The notes: generated by a model from the sequence alone, not told the origin. 64,000 bases of DNA from Paraburkholderia sp. Ac-20340 (GCF_017104965.1 NZ_JAAGPR010000036.1:25311-89310); one strand, 5' to 3'; counted from the stretch's first letter, positions 42,005 through 51,585 are shown. Translations and numbers: made by a program.

Positions 42005-43363
42005 ATGAAACGACATCGTCCGCCCTTGCCGCATTTCATGCGCGACCCCTCGCATCCCGCGTGGCGCGATATTGCGCTGTCGACGCTGCCGGTCGCGCTG
42101 TTCTGCATTGCCGTGATCGCGCTGGTCGTGTGGCTGGTCGATCCGGCGCCGCCGCGCACCATCACGATCAGCGCGGGGCCGCGCGATAGCTCCTTCATGC
42201 AGATGGCCGATGCGTATCGCACGATCCTCGCGCGCAACGGCGTGAAGCTCAAGGTCCTCGAATCGGACGGCTCGGTCGAAAATCTGCAACGCCTGCTCAA
42301 TCCCAAATCGCATGTCGATCTCGCCTTCGTGCAGGGCGGCGTGGCCGAAGGCGTCGATGTGCATACGCTGATGTCGCTTGGCAGCGTGGCCTATTTGCCG
42401 ATCGTCGTGTTTTATCGCGGCTCGGGGCTCACGCAGCTTTCCGAACTCGACGGCAAACGCATTGCCATCGGCCGCGTGGGCAGCGGCACGCGCGAACTGT
42501 CGCTGCGCCTGCTGCACGCGAACGGCATGGACCCGGGCGGCGACTCCACTTTCCTGCCGCTCGACGGTCTCGAAGCGGCCACCGCACTGGTCTCGGATCG
42601 CGCCGACGCCGCCATGCTAAGCGGCGATTCCACCACGCGCACGCTCATGCTCCGGCTGCTCAATATCCCGGGCATTTCGGTGATGAGTTTCGAGGAAGCC
42701 TCGGCTTATACGCGCATTTTTCCGTACCTCGAAGATGTCGAACTGCCGCCCGGCGTGCTCGATCTGCGCCGCCGCCTGCCGCCGCAAACCGTGCATCTGG
42801 TGGCGCCGACGGTGGAGATCGTCGCGCGCGATACGCTGCATCCGGCGATTTCCGATCTGATCATCGAAGCCGCGAGCGAGGTCAATGGCGCGCCGGGTCT
42901 GCTACAGCGCGCGGGCCAGTTTCCGAGTGCCGAAGCGCACGATTTCCGCATCAGCGAAGATGCCACGCGTTACTACAAGTCGGGCAAGAGTTTTCTTTAC
43001 CGGACGCTGCCGTTCTGGCTCGCGAGCGTTGCCGATCGCCTGATCGTGCTGCTGCTGCCGCTGGCCGTGCTGGTGTTTCCGGCGCTGCGCGCAGTGCCCG
43101 CGTTGTATCGCTGGCGCGTGCGATCGCGGATTTATCGCTATTACGGCGCGCTTATTGCCATCGAACGCGACGCGCTCAAGCATACGAGCGAAGGAGAGCG
43201 CCAGGCGCTCATCAACGAACTCGACGAGATCGAGAATTCGCTCAATACCTTGCGCATGCCGCTCGCCTATGCCGATGCATTCTATGTGCTGCGCGAGCAC
43301 GTTGGCTTCGTGCGCATGCATCTGACGCCGCCGAAAAAGCAGCCGGAAAGCGCAGTACATTGA
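42005..43363 (+). CDS. TAXI-family solute-binding protein, membrane anchored (452 aa)
   Basis: TAXI proteins are binding components of TRAP transporters. A membrane segment at ~25-47 is followed by ITISAGPRDSSFMQMADAYRTIL and later DLAFVQGGVAEG, AIGRVGSGTRELSLRLL and YTRIFPYLEDVELPPGVLDL. A second membrane segment lies at ~347-370, and a cytoplasmic coiled tail (~380-452) is unusual for a plain binding protein. No TRAP permease is adjacent. The tail suggests a sensory or stand-alone role. Confidence 0.8.
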   Translation: MKRHRPPLPHFMRDPSHPAWRDIALSTLPVALFCIAVIALVVWLVDPAPPRTITISAGPRDSSFMQMADAYRTILARNGVKLKVLESDGSVENLQRLLNPKSHVDLAFVQGGVAEGVDVHTLMSLGSVAYLPIVVFYRGSGLTQLSELDGKRIAIGRVGSGTRELSLRLLHANGMDPGGDSTFLPLDGLEAATALVSDRADAAMLSGDSTTRTLMLRLLNIPGISVMSFEEASAYTRIFPYLEDVELPPGVLDLRRRLPPQTVHLVAPTVEIVARDTLHPAISDLIIEAASEVNGAPGLLQRAGQFPSAEAHDFRISEDATRYYKSGKSFLYRTLPFWLASVADRLIVLLLPLAVLVFPALRAVPALYRWRVRSRIYRYYGALIAIERDALKHTSEGERQALINELDEIENSLNTLRMPLAYADAFYVLREHVGFVRMHLTPPKKQPESAVH

Positions 43364-43388
43364 TGATGAATGGGCTTTCTATTTCCAA

Positions 43389-43404
43389 TTGAAATGCATT
43401 TCAA
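43389..43404. promoter_or_regulatory. 16-bp perfect palindrome
   Basis: TTGAAATGCATTTCAA is a perfect 16-bp dyad in the AT-rich 285-base gap before the DUF3300 gene, ~75 bases upstream of the promoter proposed at 43479. It is a candidate operator for an unknown dimeric regulator. Confidence 0.5.
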
Positions 43405-43478
43405 ATTGTTTCGTACTCCGGCATTTTTCGATTAATTGATTCGCTTTTGTAAATGGACAAGATTTAACGAATCGATAG

Positions 43479-43507
43479 TTGACACCTACAGTCATGCCCC
43501 GATATTT
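43479..43507 (+). promoter_or_regulatory. Sigma-70-like promoter for the DUF3300-DUF2950 pair
   Basis: A perfect TTGACA at 43479-43484 and ATATTT at 43502-43507, spaced 17 bases, in AT-rich DNA. Start of transcription would be near 43514, ~135 bases before the first gene. Confidence 0.5.
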
Positions 43508-43648
43508 TTCGCTACTATCTCGCACGAGATTGCATCGAAGCGCGGTTCAAGAGAGGCATTAGCAAACGTTCACGCAACGTTCACGCGCTAGCGGGGCCTG
43601 GCGTTTCGAGGTCCTTAAAGACTCATCCGCAATGAGGAGGATCGATTC

Positions 43649-45052
43649 GTGAAATCGTCCGGTGTACGCCAGCATGCTGCCTGGCTCATGTGCGCCGCGC
43701 TCGCGGCCGCACCGTTGTTCGTCGGGCCAGCCGGTCCCACGGCCGCACTTGCACAGAGCGCTGCGCATCTTTCCAGTCAACAACTCGATTCGCTTACCGC
43801 GCCTGTTGCGCTCTATCCCGACGCGCTGCTCGCGCAGGTGCTGATGGCCGCCACCTTTCCGCAGGATGTGCAGGCCGCTGCTGCGTGGTCCAAGGCCAAT
43901 CCCAAGATGCAGGGCGACGATGCGGTGAAAGCGGTGGCCTCGCAGCCGTGGGACCCCAGCGTGCAGTCGCTGGTGGCGTTTCCGCAGGTGCTCGCCACCA
44001 TGGACTCCAAGCCCGACTGGGTCGCGCAGATCGGCAATGCGTTTCTCGCGCAGCCCAACGACGTAATGGATTCCGTGCAGCGTCTGCGCGCGCAGGCGCA
44101 AAAGGCCGGCAACCTCAAGTCGAACGAGCAGCAGAAGGTTGTGGTTCAACCGGCCAGCAGCACGACCACCACGCAGACGATCGTGATCGAGCCGGCCAAT
44201 CCGCAAGTGGTCTATGTGCCGACGTACAACCCAACCGTGGTCTACGGAACGTGGCCGTATCCGGCGTATCCGCCGGTGTACATGCCGCCGCCTCCGGGCT
44301 ACGCGATCGCCACGGGTTTCATGACCGGGCTGGCGTTCGGCGCCGGCGTGGCGGTGGCGAATTCGTTGTGGGGCGGTTTTGGCTGGGGTTCGCATGACGT
44401 GAACATCAACGTCAATCGCTACAACAATATCAACGTGAATAACCACATCAGCGGGAATGGCACGACGGCGAACTGGAATCGCAACAACAATGTCGAGCGC
44501 CGCCAGAACTTCAACCATAACGCGAACGGCGGGAACCTCAACGGTCAGCGCAATCAGTATCGCGGCTATGACCAGTCGCGCCAGCAGGCCGCGCAGGCGT
44601 TCCAGAATCGCACCGGTCAGAGCATGTCGGGCAATGCCAGCCAGCGTTTGCAGGATATCCAGCACGGCGGTACGCGGCCGGGTGCGGGAGGCAGCGGCAC
44701 GCAGAACGCCAATCGCGGCGAACTGAATAACCGCACGCAGAACGGTAATCGCCAGAACAATCTCAGCGGGCGTACGGCGAACGGCGGGCGGCAAAACGAG
44801 CTTGGCGTCCGTACGCAGAACACCAATCGGCAGAACGATCTGAACAACCGCGCGCAGAACGCCAATCGCGACAACGCGCTGCGTGGCGCCGGCGACGGCA
44901 ACGGTGCGCGCGCCGATATGCAGCGCGGCCAGCAAAGTCGCGCGGCATTCCAGAACCGTGGCGGTGGTGGAGGCGGCGGCGGCGGGTTTGGCGGCGGCGG
45001 TGGCCGTCTGGGTGGTGGCGGTGGCGGCGAACGCCACTTTGGTCGTCGGTAA
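43649..45052 (+). CDS. DUF3300-domain exported protein (467 aa)
   Basis: A signal peptide (residues 1-~36, AALAQS) is followed by the DUF3300 domain (~40-250: LTAPVALYPDALLAQVLMAATFPQDV, VVYVPTYNPTVVYGTWPYPAYPPVYMP). The C-terminal half is low-complexity: Asn/Arg/Gln repeats of roughly 12 residues (~340-415, built on QNxNRxxxLxxR) and a Gly-rich end. Ribosome-binding site GAGGA at 43636. DUF3300 function is unknown; linkage to a DUF2950 gene 20 bases downstream is common in proteobacteria. Confidence 0.9.
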   Translation: MKSSGVRQHAAWLMCAALAAAPLFVGPAGPTAALAQSAAHLSSQQLDSLTAPVALYPDALLAQVLMAATFPQDVQAAAAWSKANPKMQGDDAVKAVASQPWDPSVQSLVAFPQVLATMDSKPDWVAQIGNAFLAQPNDVMDSVQRLRAQAQKAGNLKSNEQQKVVVQPASSTTTTQTIVIEPANPQVVYVPTYNPTVVYGTWPYPAYPPVYMPPPPGYAIATGFMTGLAFGAGVAVANSLWGGFGWGSHDVNINVNRYNNINVNNHISGNGTTANWNRNNNVERRQNFNHNANGGNLNGQRNQYRGYDQSRQQAAQAFQNRTGQSMSGNASQRLQDIQHGGTRPGAGGSGTQNANRGELNNRTQNGNRQNNLSGRTANGGRQNELGVRTQNTNRQNDLNNRAQNANRDNALRGAGDGNGARADMQRGQQSRAAFQNRGGGGGGGGGFGGGGGRLGGGGGGERHFGRR

Positions 45053-45072
45053 ATCCTGGAGGAGTCATCGCG

Positions 45073-46032
45073 ATGATCCGTACTCAAGCACGCCGTCTGC
45101 CGCAAGGCGCACGGCCTGCCGGGCTCGCCCGGCTCACTGCGGCGCTTGCGTTTGCGCTGTTCGCCGCGCCTGCCTTGCTGTCCGTACCCGGCGCTGGCGT
45201 GGCCTTGGCGCAGGCTGTGTATGCCACGCCGGATGCCGCCGCACAAGCCTTGACCGACGCGCTCGCCGCCAACGACCACGACGCGATCAAGCACGTGCTC
45301 GGCAGCGACTTTCAGCACTTCATTCCCACCCAGAACATCGGCGCCGACGATATCGACGACTATCTGGGCGCCTGGGCCAAGGGCCACCAGATCGTGCCGG
45401 ACGACAAACCCGTCGCGGGCAAGGCCAGCGCCCATCTGAGCGTGGGCGACAGCGGCTGGACCTTGCCGATTCCGCTGGTGCAAAGCGGCAGCGGCTGGCG
45501 CTTCGATGTGCGCGAAGGCGCGGCCGAAGTGCTCACGCGCCGTATCGGCCGCAACGAGCGCGCGGCCATGCTGTCCTCGCTGGCTTTCGTCGACGCGCAG
45601 AACGACTACCGCAAGCTCACGCAGCATTACGCCCAGCGCATCTTGAGCACGCCCGGCACGCATGACGGCCTCTACTGGCCCGTCGAGCCCGGCGAAACCG
45701 AAAGTCCGCTCGGCCCGCTTGCCGCCGCCATGCCCGCCAATGCGAAGATCACGCCGCAGGAGGGCTATCACGGCTATCACTTCCGCATTCTCACGGCGCA
45801 GGGTGCACATGCGGATGGTGGCGCGCGCAGCTATATCGAGAACGGCGAACTGGCCAATGGTTTCGCGCTGGTGGCCTGGCCGGCGCAATACGGTAAAACC
45901 GGGGTGATGAGTTTTATCGTCAATCAGGACGGCAAGCTTTATCAGAAGAATCTTGGGCCGAACGGGGCGAAAACCGCCGCCGCGCTCAAGCGCTTCGATC
46001 CCGATCCGTCCTGGCAGGCGACCACGCCCTGA
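45073..46032 (+). CDS. DUF2950-domain exported protein (319 aa)
   Basis: A signal peptide (~1-47) is followed by DUF2950: YATPDAAAQALTDALAANDH, WRFDVREGAAEVLTRRIGRNE, DGLYWPVEPGETESPLGPL and YHGYHFRILTAQG, with a small beta domain at the end. AGGAG lies 9 bases before the start. It is cotranscribed with the DUF3300 gene. Function is unknown; both are predicted periplasmic. Confidence 0.9.
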   Translation: MIRTQARRLPQGARPAGLARLTAALAFALFAAPALLSVPGAGVALAQAVYATPDAAAQALTDALAANDHDAIKHVLGSDFQHFIPTQNIGADDIDDYLGAWAKGHQIVPDDKPVAGKASAHLSVGDSGWTLPIPLVQSGSGWRFDVREGAAEVLTRRIGRNERAAMLSSLAFVDAQNDYRKLTQHYAQRILSTPGTHDGLYWPVEPGETESPLGPLAAAMPANAKITPQEGYHGYHFRILTAQGAHADGGARSYIENGELANGFALVAWPAQYGKTGVMSFIVNQDGKLYQKNLGPNGAKTAAALKRFDPDPSWQATTP

Positions 46033-46346
46033 TCGCCGTCAGTTGCATCTCGTGGCGTGTAGCGTCTACATGGCGCGTTGGCAGCTTATTCACACGCCGG
46101 TCTGCGAGGCGCCTTCGGGCGCCTTTCTTTTTGCCCGCTTTTGCCCGTTGCTGCCGCGTACCGCTTTGCGACGCTTGAACGCTTCCATCTCATAAATCGG
46201 GCACAATCGGCTGCAAGTGGAGGCTGGCTGCGCGCGGCCGCCGCCATTTAGCGGTCGGGGAGAAGCGCAACGCGATGCGGTTTCAGGCTCAGGCACGCCA
46301 GTTGCTGTATCCCTCCGCAAACTCTTATTCGTGTGGAGATAACGAC
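46033..46346. other. Intergenic region between DUF2950 and SYLF genes
   Basis: 314 bases with a terminator at 46107-46130 and no convincing gene. The right part should carry the promoter of the SYLF lipoprotein, but I cannot pick a clear -35/-10 pair. Confidence 0.5.
46107..46130 (+). terminator. Rho-independent terminator after DUF2950
   Basis: AGGCGCC-TTCG-GGCGCCT, a seven-pair stem with a stable TTCG loop, followed by TTCTTTTT. Confidence 0.8.
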
Positions 46347-46934
46347 ATGCAACGACGCAACTTCATGCTTTCGGCAGCCGCTGCGCTTGCCTCCGGCGGT
46401 ATGGCGCTCGCAGGCTGCACCACCACGCCGGGCAATTCCTCTAACGCTGCAACCGATATGACGAAGCGCCAGTCGATCGATGCCAGCGTCGACAACGCCA
46501 TGACGAAGCTGTATTCGACCGTCAAGGGTTCGCGCGAGCTGGTCGCGAAGTCGCGCGGCGTGCTGGTGTTCCCGTCGGTGCTGCAGGCGGGTTTCATCGT
46601 CGGCGCACAATATGGCGAGGGCTCGCTGCGCGTGGGCGGCGCGACCACGGGTTACTACAGCACGGTGTCGGGCTCGTTCGGCCTGCAGGCCGGTGCGCAG
46701 TCGAAGGCGATCATCTTCTGCTTCATGACGCAGGATGCGCTCGACAAATTCCGCGGTACGGACGGCTGGGCAGCCGGTGCGGACGCATCGGTTGCGCTCG
46801 TGACGGTCGGCGCGAACGGCGCGGTCGATACGAATACGGCCACGCATCCGGTCGAAGTCTTCGTGATGACCAACGCCGGCCTGATGGCGGATGTTTCGCT
46901 CGCAGGCACGAAGGTGACGCGCCTGAAGATCTAA
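46347..46934 (+). CDS. SYLF/YSC84-family lipoprotein (195 aa)
   Basis: Lipoprotein signal with lipobox LAGC (residues ~21-24). The SYLF/YSC84 domain follows: SRGVLVFPSVLQAGFIVGAQYGEGSL, YYSTVSGSFGLQAGAQSKAIIF and FVMTNAGLMADVSLAGTKVTRLK. SYLF domains bind lipids; bacterial members sit in the envelope and their role is unclear. ATG 46347 with GTGGAG upstream is preferred to an earlier in-frame start at 46275 because it gives a normal lipoprotein signal. Confidence 0.9.
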   Translation: MQRRNFMLSAAAALASGGMALAGCTTTPGNSSNAATDMTKRQSIDASVDNAMTKLYSTVKGSRELVAKSRGVLVFPSVLQAGFIVGAQYGEGSLRVGGATTGYYSTVSGSFGLQAGAQSKAIIFCFMTQDALDKFRGTDGWAAGADASVALVTVGANGAVDTNTATHPVEVFVMTNAGLMADVSLAGTKVTRLKI

Positions 46935-46981
46935 CCGATGCGACCTGCGCGGCGCGTGCTGAATACGCGCCGCAAAAACAA

Positions 46982-47008
46982 AAGGGCAAGGCCATCGGCC
47001 TTGCCCTT
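46982..47008 (-). terminator. Bidirectional terminator between SYLF and yeeE genes
   Basis: A 12-bp perfect stem AAGGGCAAGGCC/GGCCTTGCCCTT with a 3-base loop. On the minus strand a TTTTGTTTTT tract follows, so it mainly ends the YeeE gene; the plus strand lacks a good T-run. Confidence 0.85.
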
Positions 47009-47041
47009 GCTATTTGCAGTGCACGAACTGCAAAAAATGAT

Positions 47042-48268
47042 TTAGCAGCCCGTATTCTTTACCCGTTCGACTTCCAGCCCGAACAGCGGGCGCAGACGCG
47101 TGCCCACCACGTTGCCCGTGAACGCGCACACGAGCCACAGCCAGCCATGCAGGCTGCCCGACACGATCCCGCTGAAATACGCGCCGATATTGCAGCCATA
47201 CGCCAGTCGCGCGCCATAGCCGAGCAGCAGCCCGCCGATCACCGCCGCCGCGAGCGAGCGCAGCGGAATGCGCCAGACCGGCGCGTAGCGGCCCGCGAGC
47301 GAAGCCGCCGCCATCGCACCCAGCACGATGCCGATATCCATCACCGTGGTGACGTCGTGGCTGGCGGGCGCGGCGAGCGCGGCCGCGTTCGGGCCGGCCA
47401 TCCAGTACTTCCAGTTGACCACGTCGATACCGAGCGCGGCGAAGCCCTTGGCGCCCCACAGCGCAAACGCCGAGGTCACGCCCCACGGACGGCCGGAAAG
47501 CGTGAGCGTGGCGAAGTTCAGCAGCGCGAGCGCGATGGCGCCTGCCAGCAACGGCCACGGACCATGCAGCCACGGCGACGCATGCGGCGCGCGTTCCGGC
47601 TGATTGACGAGGCGGCCGTGGCGGCGCTTTTCGATGGCGACGGTGAGCGCCGCAATCGCCGCGAATACCGCGAGGTTCAGCGCGAGCGCCGGCACGACGC
47701 CTAGCGTGGTGACGAGCGAGAGCGGCTTGAGTTGCGGCATCGACGTCCAGAACGGCATGTGCGCCGTTGCCACCACCGAGCCGACGATAAACGCGATCAG
47801 CGTCACGACCATGCGCGTGCTGCCGCCGCCCACGGTGTACAGCGTGCCCGAGGCGCAGCCGCCGCCCAGTTGCATGCCGATGCCGAACATGAACGCGCCG
47901 ACGACCACCGAGGTCCCCGCAGGCGAAACGAGCCCGACCACGGGATGCCCGAACAGCGAGCCCGCCGCGAGCGCCGGAAAGAACAGCAACACGCCGATGG
48001 CGAGCATGACCATTTGCGCGCGCAGGCCCGCGCCCCGGCCATCGGCGATAAAGACGCGCCACGCCGAGGTAAAACCGAACGCCGCGTGATAGAGCGTCAT
48101 GCCGAGCAGCGCGCCCACGATGTAGAGCGCGGCCTGGCGCGCGCTGACCGTCTGCGCCAGATAGACGGCGCCGAGTGCGACCAGCAGCAGCGCGAGCCCG
48201 AGCGATTTGGGATTGATGGAGTCGAGACGGCGCGGCGCGCGCGCCAGCGGCGAGGAAAGGTCGGACAT
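47042..48268 (-). CDS. YeeE/YedE (TsuA-like) sulfur transporter (408 aa)
   Basis: Inner membrane protein with many hydrophobic segments and two pseudo-repeats. The conserved Cys-containing motifs MQLGGGCASGTLYTVGGG and RLAYGCNIGAYFSGIVSGS are those used for thiosulfate passage in YeeE/TsuA proteins. ATG 48268 starts just before the first polar segment. No TusA/YeeD partner is adjacent. It probably imports thiosulfate or a related sulfur compound; the exact substrate is inferred from the family. Confidence 0.88.
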   Translation of the reverse strand: MSDLSSPLARAPRRLDSINPKSLGLALLLVALGAVYLAQTVSARQAALYIVGALLGMTLYHAAFGFTSAWRVFIADGRGAGLRAQMVMLAIGVLLFFPALAAGSLFGHPVVGLVSPAGTSVVVGAFMFGIGMQLGGGCASGTLYTVGGGSTRMVVTLIAFIVGSVVATAHMPFWTSMPQLKPLSLVTTLGVVPALALNLAVFAAIAALTVAIEKRRHGRLVNQPERAPHASPWLHGPWPLLAGAIALALLNFATLTLSGRPWGVTSAFALWGAKGFAALGIDVVNWKYWMAGPNAAALAAPASHDVTTVMDIGIVLGAMAAASLAGRYAPVWRIPLRSLAAAVIGGLLLGYGARLAYGCNIGAYFSGIVSGSLHGWLWLVCAFTGNVVGTRLRPLFGLEVERVKNTGC

Positions 48269-48592
48269 GGTCGAAATGAAGAGGCTTGAAGCCGTGATGT
48301 TGCCTGGACGGCCCGGGAGGCTCGCGGCTGCCTGAAAATGAGGCACTGAAAGGAAAACGATAGCACGAAACGCATCACGGCCTGGCGCGCTACCCGCATC
48401 GGCATCATGGATATCCCCTATGCGCTTACTACGCGAATCTGCCGATAGGACAGGACGAAAAGCAAAAATACGTAAGCGCAAACGAGCGACGCAAAGCGGT
48501 TGCATTCGCAACAAAACGCAGCAAAAAGCAGCAATAAGAGCCACAAAAAGGCCGCCGCGATCGCAGACAAATACGCCAGGAGACCGGACCAC

Positions 48593-50224
48593 ATGCTCAG
48601 GAACATCACCATCCGCGGAGGGCTTACCCTCGTTATCGGTATCTTCGTTGCCTTTTTGCTGGTCGTGATCGGCGTGGCCTATGGCGCGCTGAAGCTGACC
48701 AACGAGAGTCTGCTCGATACGCAGCAAAGCGCGCAGTCGCTCGCTACGCTCAAGTCCAGTTCGGAGCGCCTGCTGCAGGTGCGCCTCGCGTTGGGCGGTT
48801 ACGAGACGCTCTTTAGCGTCGGCAAATCCACCGAGGGCATGCTGGAACAGGCGCACAAGGTACTCGCCGATTCGAACAAGGATTTCGCGCGCTACAGCGC
48901 CGGCCCGTTCGCCGATGCCGACGAAGCGCGTCTTGCCCAGGCCGTCGCGCAGGCGCGCACGGCGCTGGTCGAGCAGGCGCTCGAACCCGAGTACAAGGCG
49001 CTGGTCGACAACGACTTCAACACCTTCCGCACGATTCAGGGCGAAACCGCCGATCGTTTCTACGGCGCGTATGCGAAGGCAATCGACGCGCTCGAAGCCT
49101 CGCAGGACGCGCGCGAGCAGCGCAACGCCGAAACGGCGGCGAAGCGCTTCCGGCTTTCGCTCATCGTGTTCGGTGTGATCGGCGTGGTGGGCGTGGCGAT
49201 CGGTCTGATCGCGCGGCGCGGGCTGACGGCGGCCGTGATCAAGCCCGTCGATACGGCGATTCGCCATTTCCAGCGCATTGCCGCCGGCGACCTGACCGTG
49301 GACGTGCGCGTGCGCTCGAGCAATGAAATGGGCCAGTTGCTGGGTGCGCTTGCGCAGATGCGCGAGGCGTTGATCGGCACGGTTGCGCGCGTGCGCGGCA
49401 GCACTCAGGAAATCACGCTGGGCGCGAACCAGATCGCGGCGGGCAATGTCGATCTGTCGAGCCGCACTTCGCAGCAGGCGGCCGCGCTGCAGGAAACGGC
49501 GGCGAGCCTCGAACAGCTTTCGGCGGCGGTGCGCCAGAACACGGCGGGCGCGCAGGAGGCGAGCGGTCTGGCGCAGGGCGCGCTCAGCACGGTCTCGCGC
49601 GGCGCGGATGTGGTGGCGCGCGTGAACGAGACGATGAACGATATTTCGTCGTCGTCGCGCAAGGTCGAAGAGATCACCGGGATCATCGAAGGCATCGCGT
49701 TCCAGACCAACATCCTCGCGCTCAATGCGGCAGTCGAAGCGGCGCGCGCGGGCGAGGAAGGGCGCGGCTTCGCGGTGGTGGCGCAGGAAGTGCGCAGCCT
49801 CGCACAGCGCTCGGGCACGGCGGCCAAGGAGATCAAGGAACTGATCGCCGCTTCGGTGGCGACGGTGGGCACGGGCGCGCGCCTTGTCGAAGAAGCGCGG
49901 CACACGATGGGCGAGGCGCGCGACGCCGTTGCGCGCGTGAGCCACATCATGGGCGAGATCACGGCGGCGACGCACGAGCAGAGCGACGGCATCGAGCAGG
50001 TCAATCGCGCGGTCGCACAGATCGACGAAGTCACGCAGCGCAACGCGGCGCTGGTGGAGGAAGCGGCGGCTTCGGCGCAGTCGCTGGAGTCGCAGGCCGA
50101 TGTGTTGCGCGACGCGGTGGCCGTGTTCCATCTCGGCGATGGCGTGGCGGCACGCGCGGCGGCGCACGGAGCGCACGGAGCGCGCGAGGCGGTTCGCGGC
50201 GTGAGCCCGGCGGCCTACGCCTGA
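48593..50224 (+). CDS. Methyl-accepting chemotaxis protein (543 aa)
   Basis: TM1 (~8-33), a periplasmic four-helix ligand domain (~35-185), TM2 (~187-206), HAMP (VDTAIRHFQRIAAGDLTVDVRVRSSNEM) and a full cytoplasmic signalling coil with tip EITGIIEGIAFQTNILALNA. It ends without a CheR/CheB-tethering pentapeptide. ATG 48593 with AGGAG is chosen over the longer frame from 48500. No che genes are adjacent; signalling would use CheA/CheW coded elsewhere. Confidence 0.93.
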   Translation: MLRNITIRGGLTLVIGIFVAFLLVVIGVAYGALKLTNESLLDTQQSAQSLATLKSSSERLLQVRLALGGYETLFSVGKSTEGMLEQAHKVLADSNKDFARYSAGPFADADEARLAQAVAQARTALVEQALEPEYKALVDNDFNTFRTIQGETADRFYGAYAKAIDALEASQDAREQRNAETAAKRFRLSLIVFGVIGVVGVAIGLIARRGLTAAVIKPVDTAIRHFQRIAAGDLTVDVRVRSSNEMGQLLGALAQMREALIGTVARVRGSTQEITLGANQIAAGNVDLSSRTSQQAAALQETAASLEQLSAAVRQNTAGAQEASGLAQGALSTVSRGADVVARVNETMNDISSSSRKVEEITGIIEGIAFQTNILALNAAVEAARAGEEGRGFAVVAQEVRSLAQRSGTAAKEIKELIAASVATVGTGARLVEEARHTMGEARDAVARVSHIMGEITAATHEQSDGIEQVNRAVAQIDEVTQRNAALVEEAAASAQSLESQADVLRDAVAVFHLGDGVAARAAAHGAHGAREAVRGVSPAAYA

Positions 50225-50337
50225 ATTTGACTTCAATCGACTTAACCTGAGGTTATATCCCCCGTCCGATTCGCATTTGAGTTCCTTTTTTTGCCCGGCG
50301 AGACTGCAAGGAATACCGATAGCGAGAACGACGGGAT

Positions 50338-51585
50338 ATGCGAATTTGCGTGCTGGGCGGCGGGGTGATCGGGGTCACGACCGCGTATTTTCTTGCCCGC
50401 GATGGACATCAGGTGACGCTGGTCGAGCGTCACGCGGACGTGGCGCGCGAAACCAGCCATGCCAATGGCGGCCAGTTGAGCTACAACTATGTCGCGCCGC
50501 TGGCGGACCCTTCGGTGCTGCCCAAACTGCCGCACTGGCTTTTTTCCCGCGATGCCGCGCTGCGTTTCGTGCCGCGTCTGGACCCGCGCCAGTGGCACTG
50601 GTGCGTCGCGTTTTTGCGCGCCTGCACGCGTGCCCGCAGCCGCGCCACGACCGAAGAACTGCTCGGGCTGGGTTTTCTGAGCCAGCGCCTGATGCACGAG
50701 ATCGTTGCGCGCGAAACGATCGATTTCGATTACGTGCGCAATGGCAAGCTCGTGGTGTTTCGCGATCGGGACAGTTTTGACGGCGCGCGCCGTCAGGCCG
50801 ACTATCAGGCGCAATTCGGTTCGGAACAATATGCACTCGATGGCGCGGCGTGCGTTGCGCTCGAACCGGCGCTCGCGCATATCGGCGGCGAGATTGCGGG
50901 CGGCATTCACACGCCGGGCGAGGAAGCGGGCGATTGCGACCGCTTCACGCGCGCTCTGGCACGCGCGGCGCAGCGAGAGGGCGTCGATCTGCAAGTGGCG
51001 ACGGAGTTTTCGGGACTAAAAACACAAGGCAAGCTCGTCGAAGCGGCGATGACTTCGGCAGGCGCAATCGAAGCGGATGCGTTCGTTGTCTGCCTCGGCA
51101 TTCAGAGCCAGCCTTTGCTGGGTTCGCTCGGCGTGAGCGTGCCGGTTTATCCGCTCAAGGGTTATAGCCTCACATTGCCGGCGACGCATGCAACGGGCGC
51201 GCCGCGCGTCTCCGTGACGGATGCACATCACAAAGTGGTCTACGCGCCGCTGGGCGAGCGGTTGCGCATCGCCGGAATGGTCGATCTCACGGGCATGAGC
51301 GCGCACGCCGATCCCGCCCGTATCGCGCTGCTCACGCGCCAGGCGCGCGAAACCTTTCCCGATGCCGGCGACTACGACGCCGCGCAGACGTGGACCGGCC
51401 TGCGCCCCGCCACGCCCGACAGCAAGCCGTTGATCGGCGCAACGCATTACCGCAATCTATGGATGAACACGGGGCACGGCGCGCTGGGCTTTACGCTCGC
51501 GTGCGCAAGCGCGCAACTGCTTGCCGATCTGCTCGCGCAACGAAGCTTGCCGATCAACGGCGATGCATTTTCGCCGCGCCGCTAA
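50338..51585 (+). CDS. dadA: D-amino acid dehydrogenase, DadA family (415 aa)
   Basis: FAD-dependent membrane-associated oxidase that deaminates D-amino acids to oxoacids, passing electrons to quinone. The N-terminal dinucleotide motif is VLGGGVIGVTTAYFLARDGH. TSHANGGQLSYNYVAPLADPS and the C-terminal WTGLRPATPDSKPLIG and NTGHGALGFTLACAS are family landmarks. It is followed by an amino-acid binding protein, which supports an amino-acid catabolic role. Burkholderia genomes usually carry more than one such gene. Confidence 0.88.
   Translation: MRICVLGGGVIGVTTAYFLARDGHQVTLVERHADVARETSHANGGQLSYNYVAPLADPSVLPKLPHWLFSRDAALRFVPRLDPRQWHWCVAFLRACTRARSRATTEELLGLGFLSQRLMHEIVARETIDFDYVRNGKLVVFRDRDSFDGARRQADYQAQFGSEQYALDGAACVALEPALAHIGGEIAGGIHTPGEEAGDCDRFTRALARAAQREGVDLQVATEFSGLKTQGKLVEAAMTSAGAIEADAFVVCLGIQSQPLLGSLGVSVPVYPLKGYSLTLPATHATGAPRVSVTDAHHKVVYAPLGERLRIAGMVDLTGMSAHADPARIALLTRQARETFPDAGDYDAAQTWTGLRPATPDSKPLIGATHYRNLWMNTGHGALGFTLACASAQLLADLLAQRSLPINGDAFSPRR

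Noticed and set aside
47010..50236. Minus-strand frame extending the YeeE protein to over 1,000 residues
   Set aside because: Sequence upstream of residue 1 (ATG 48268) is antisense to the chemoreceptor gene and has no domain.
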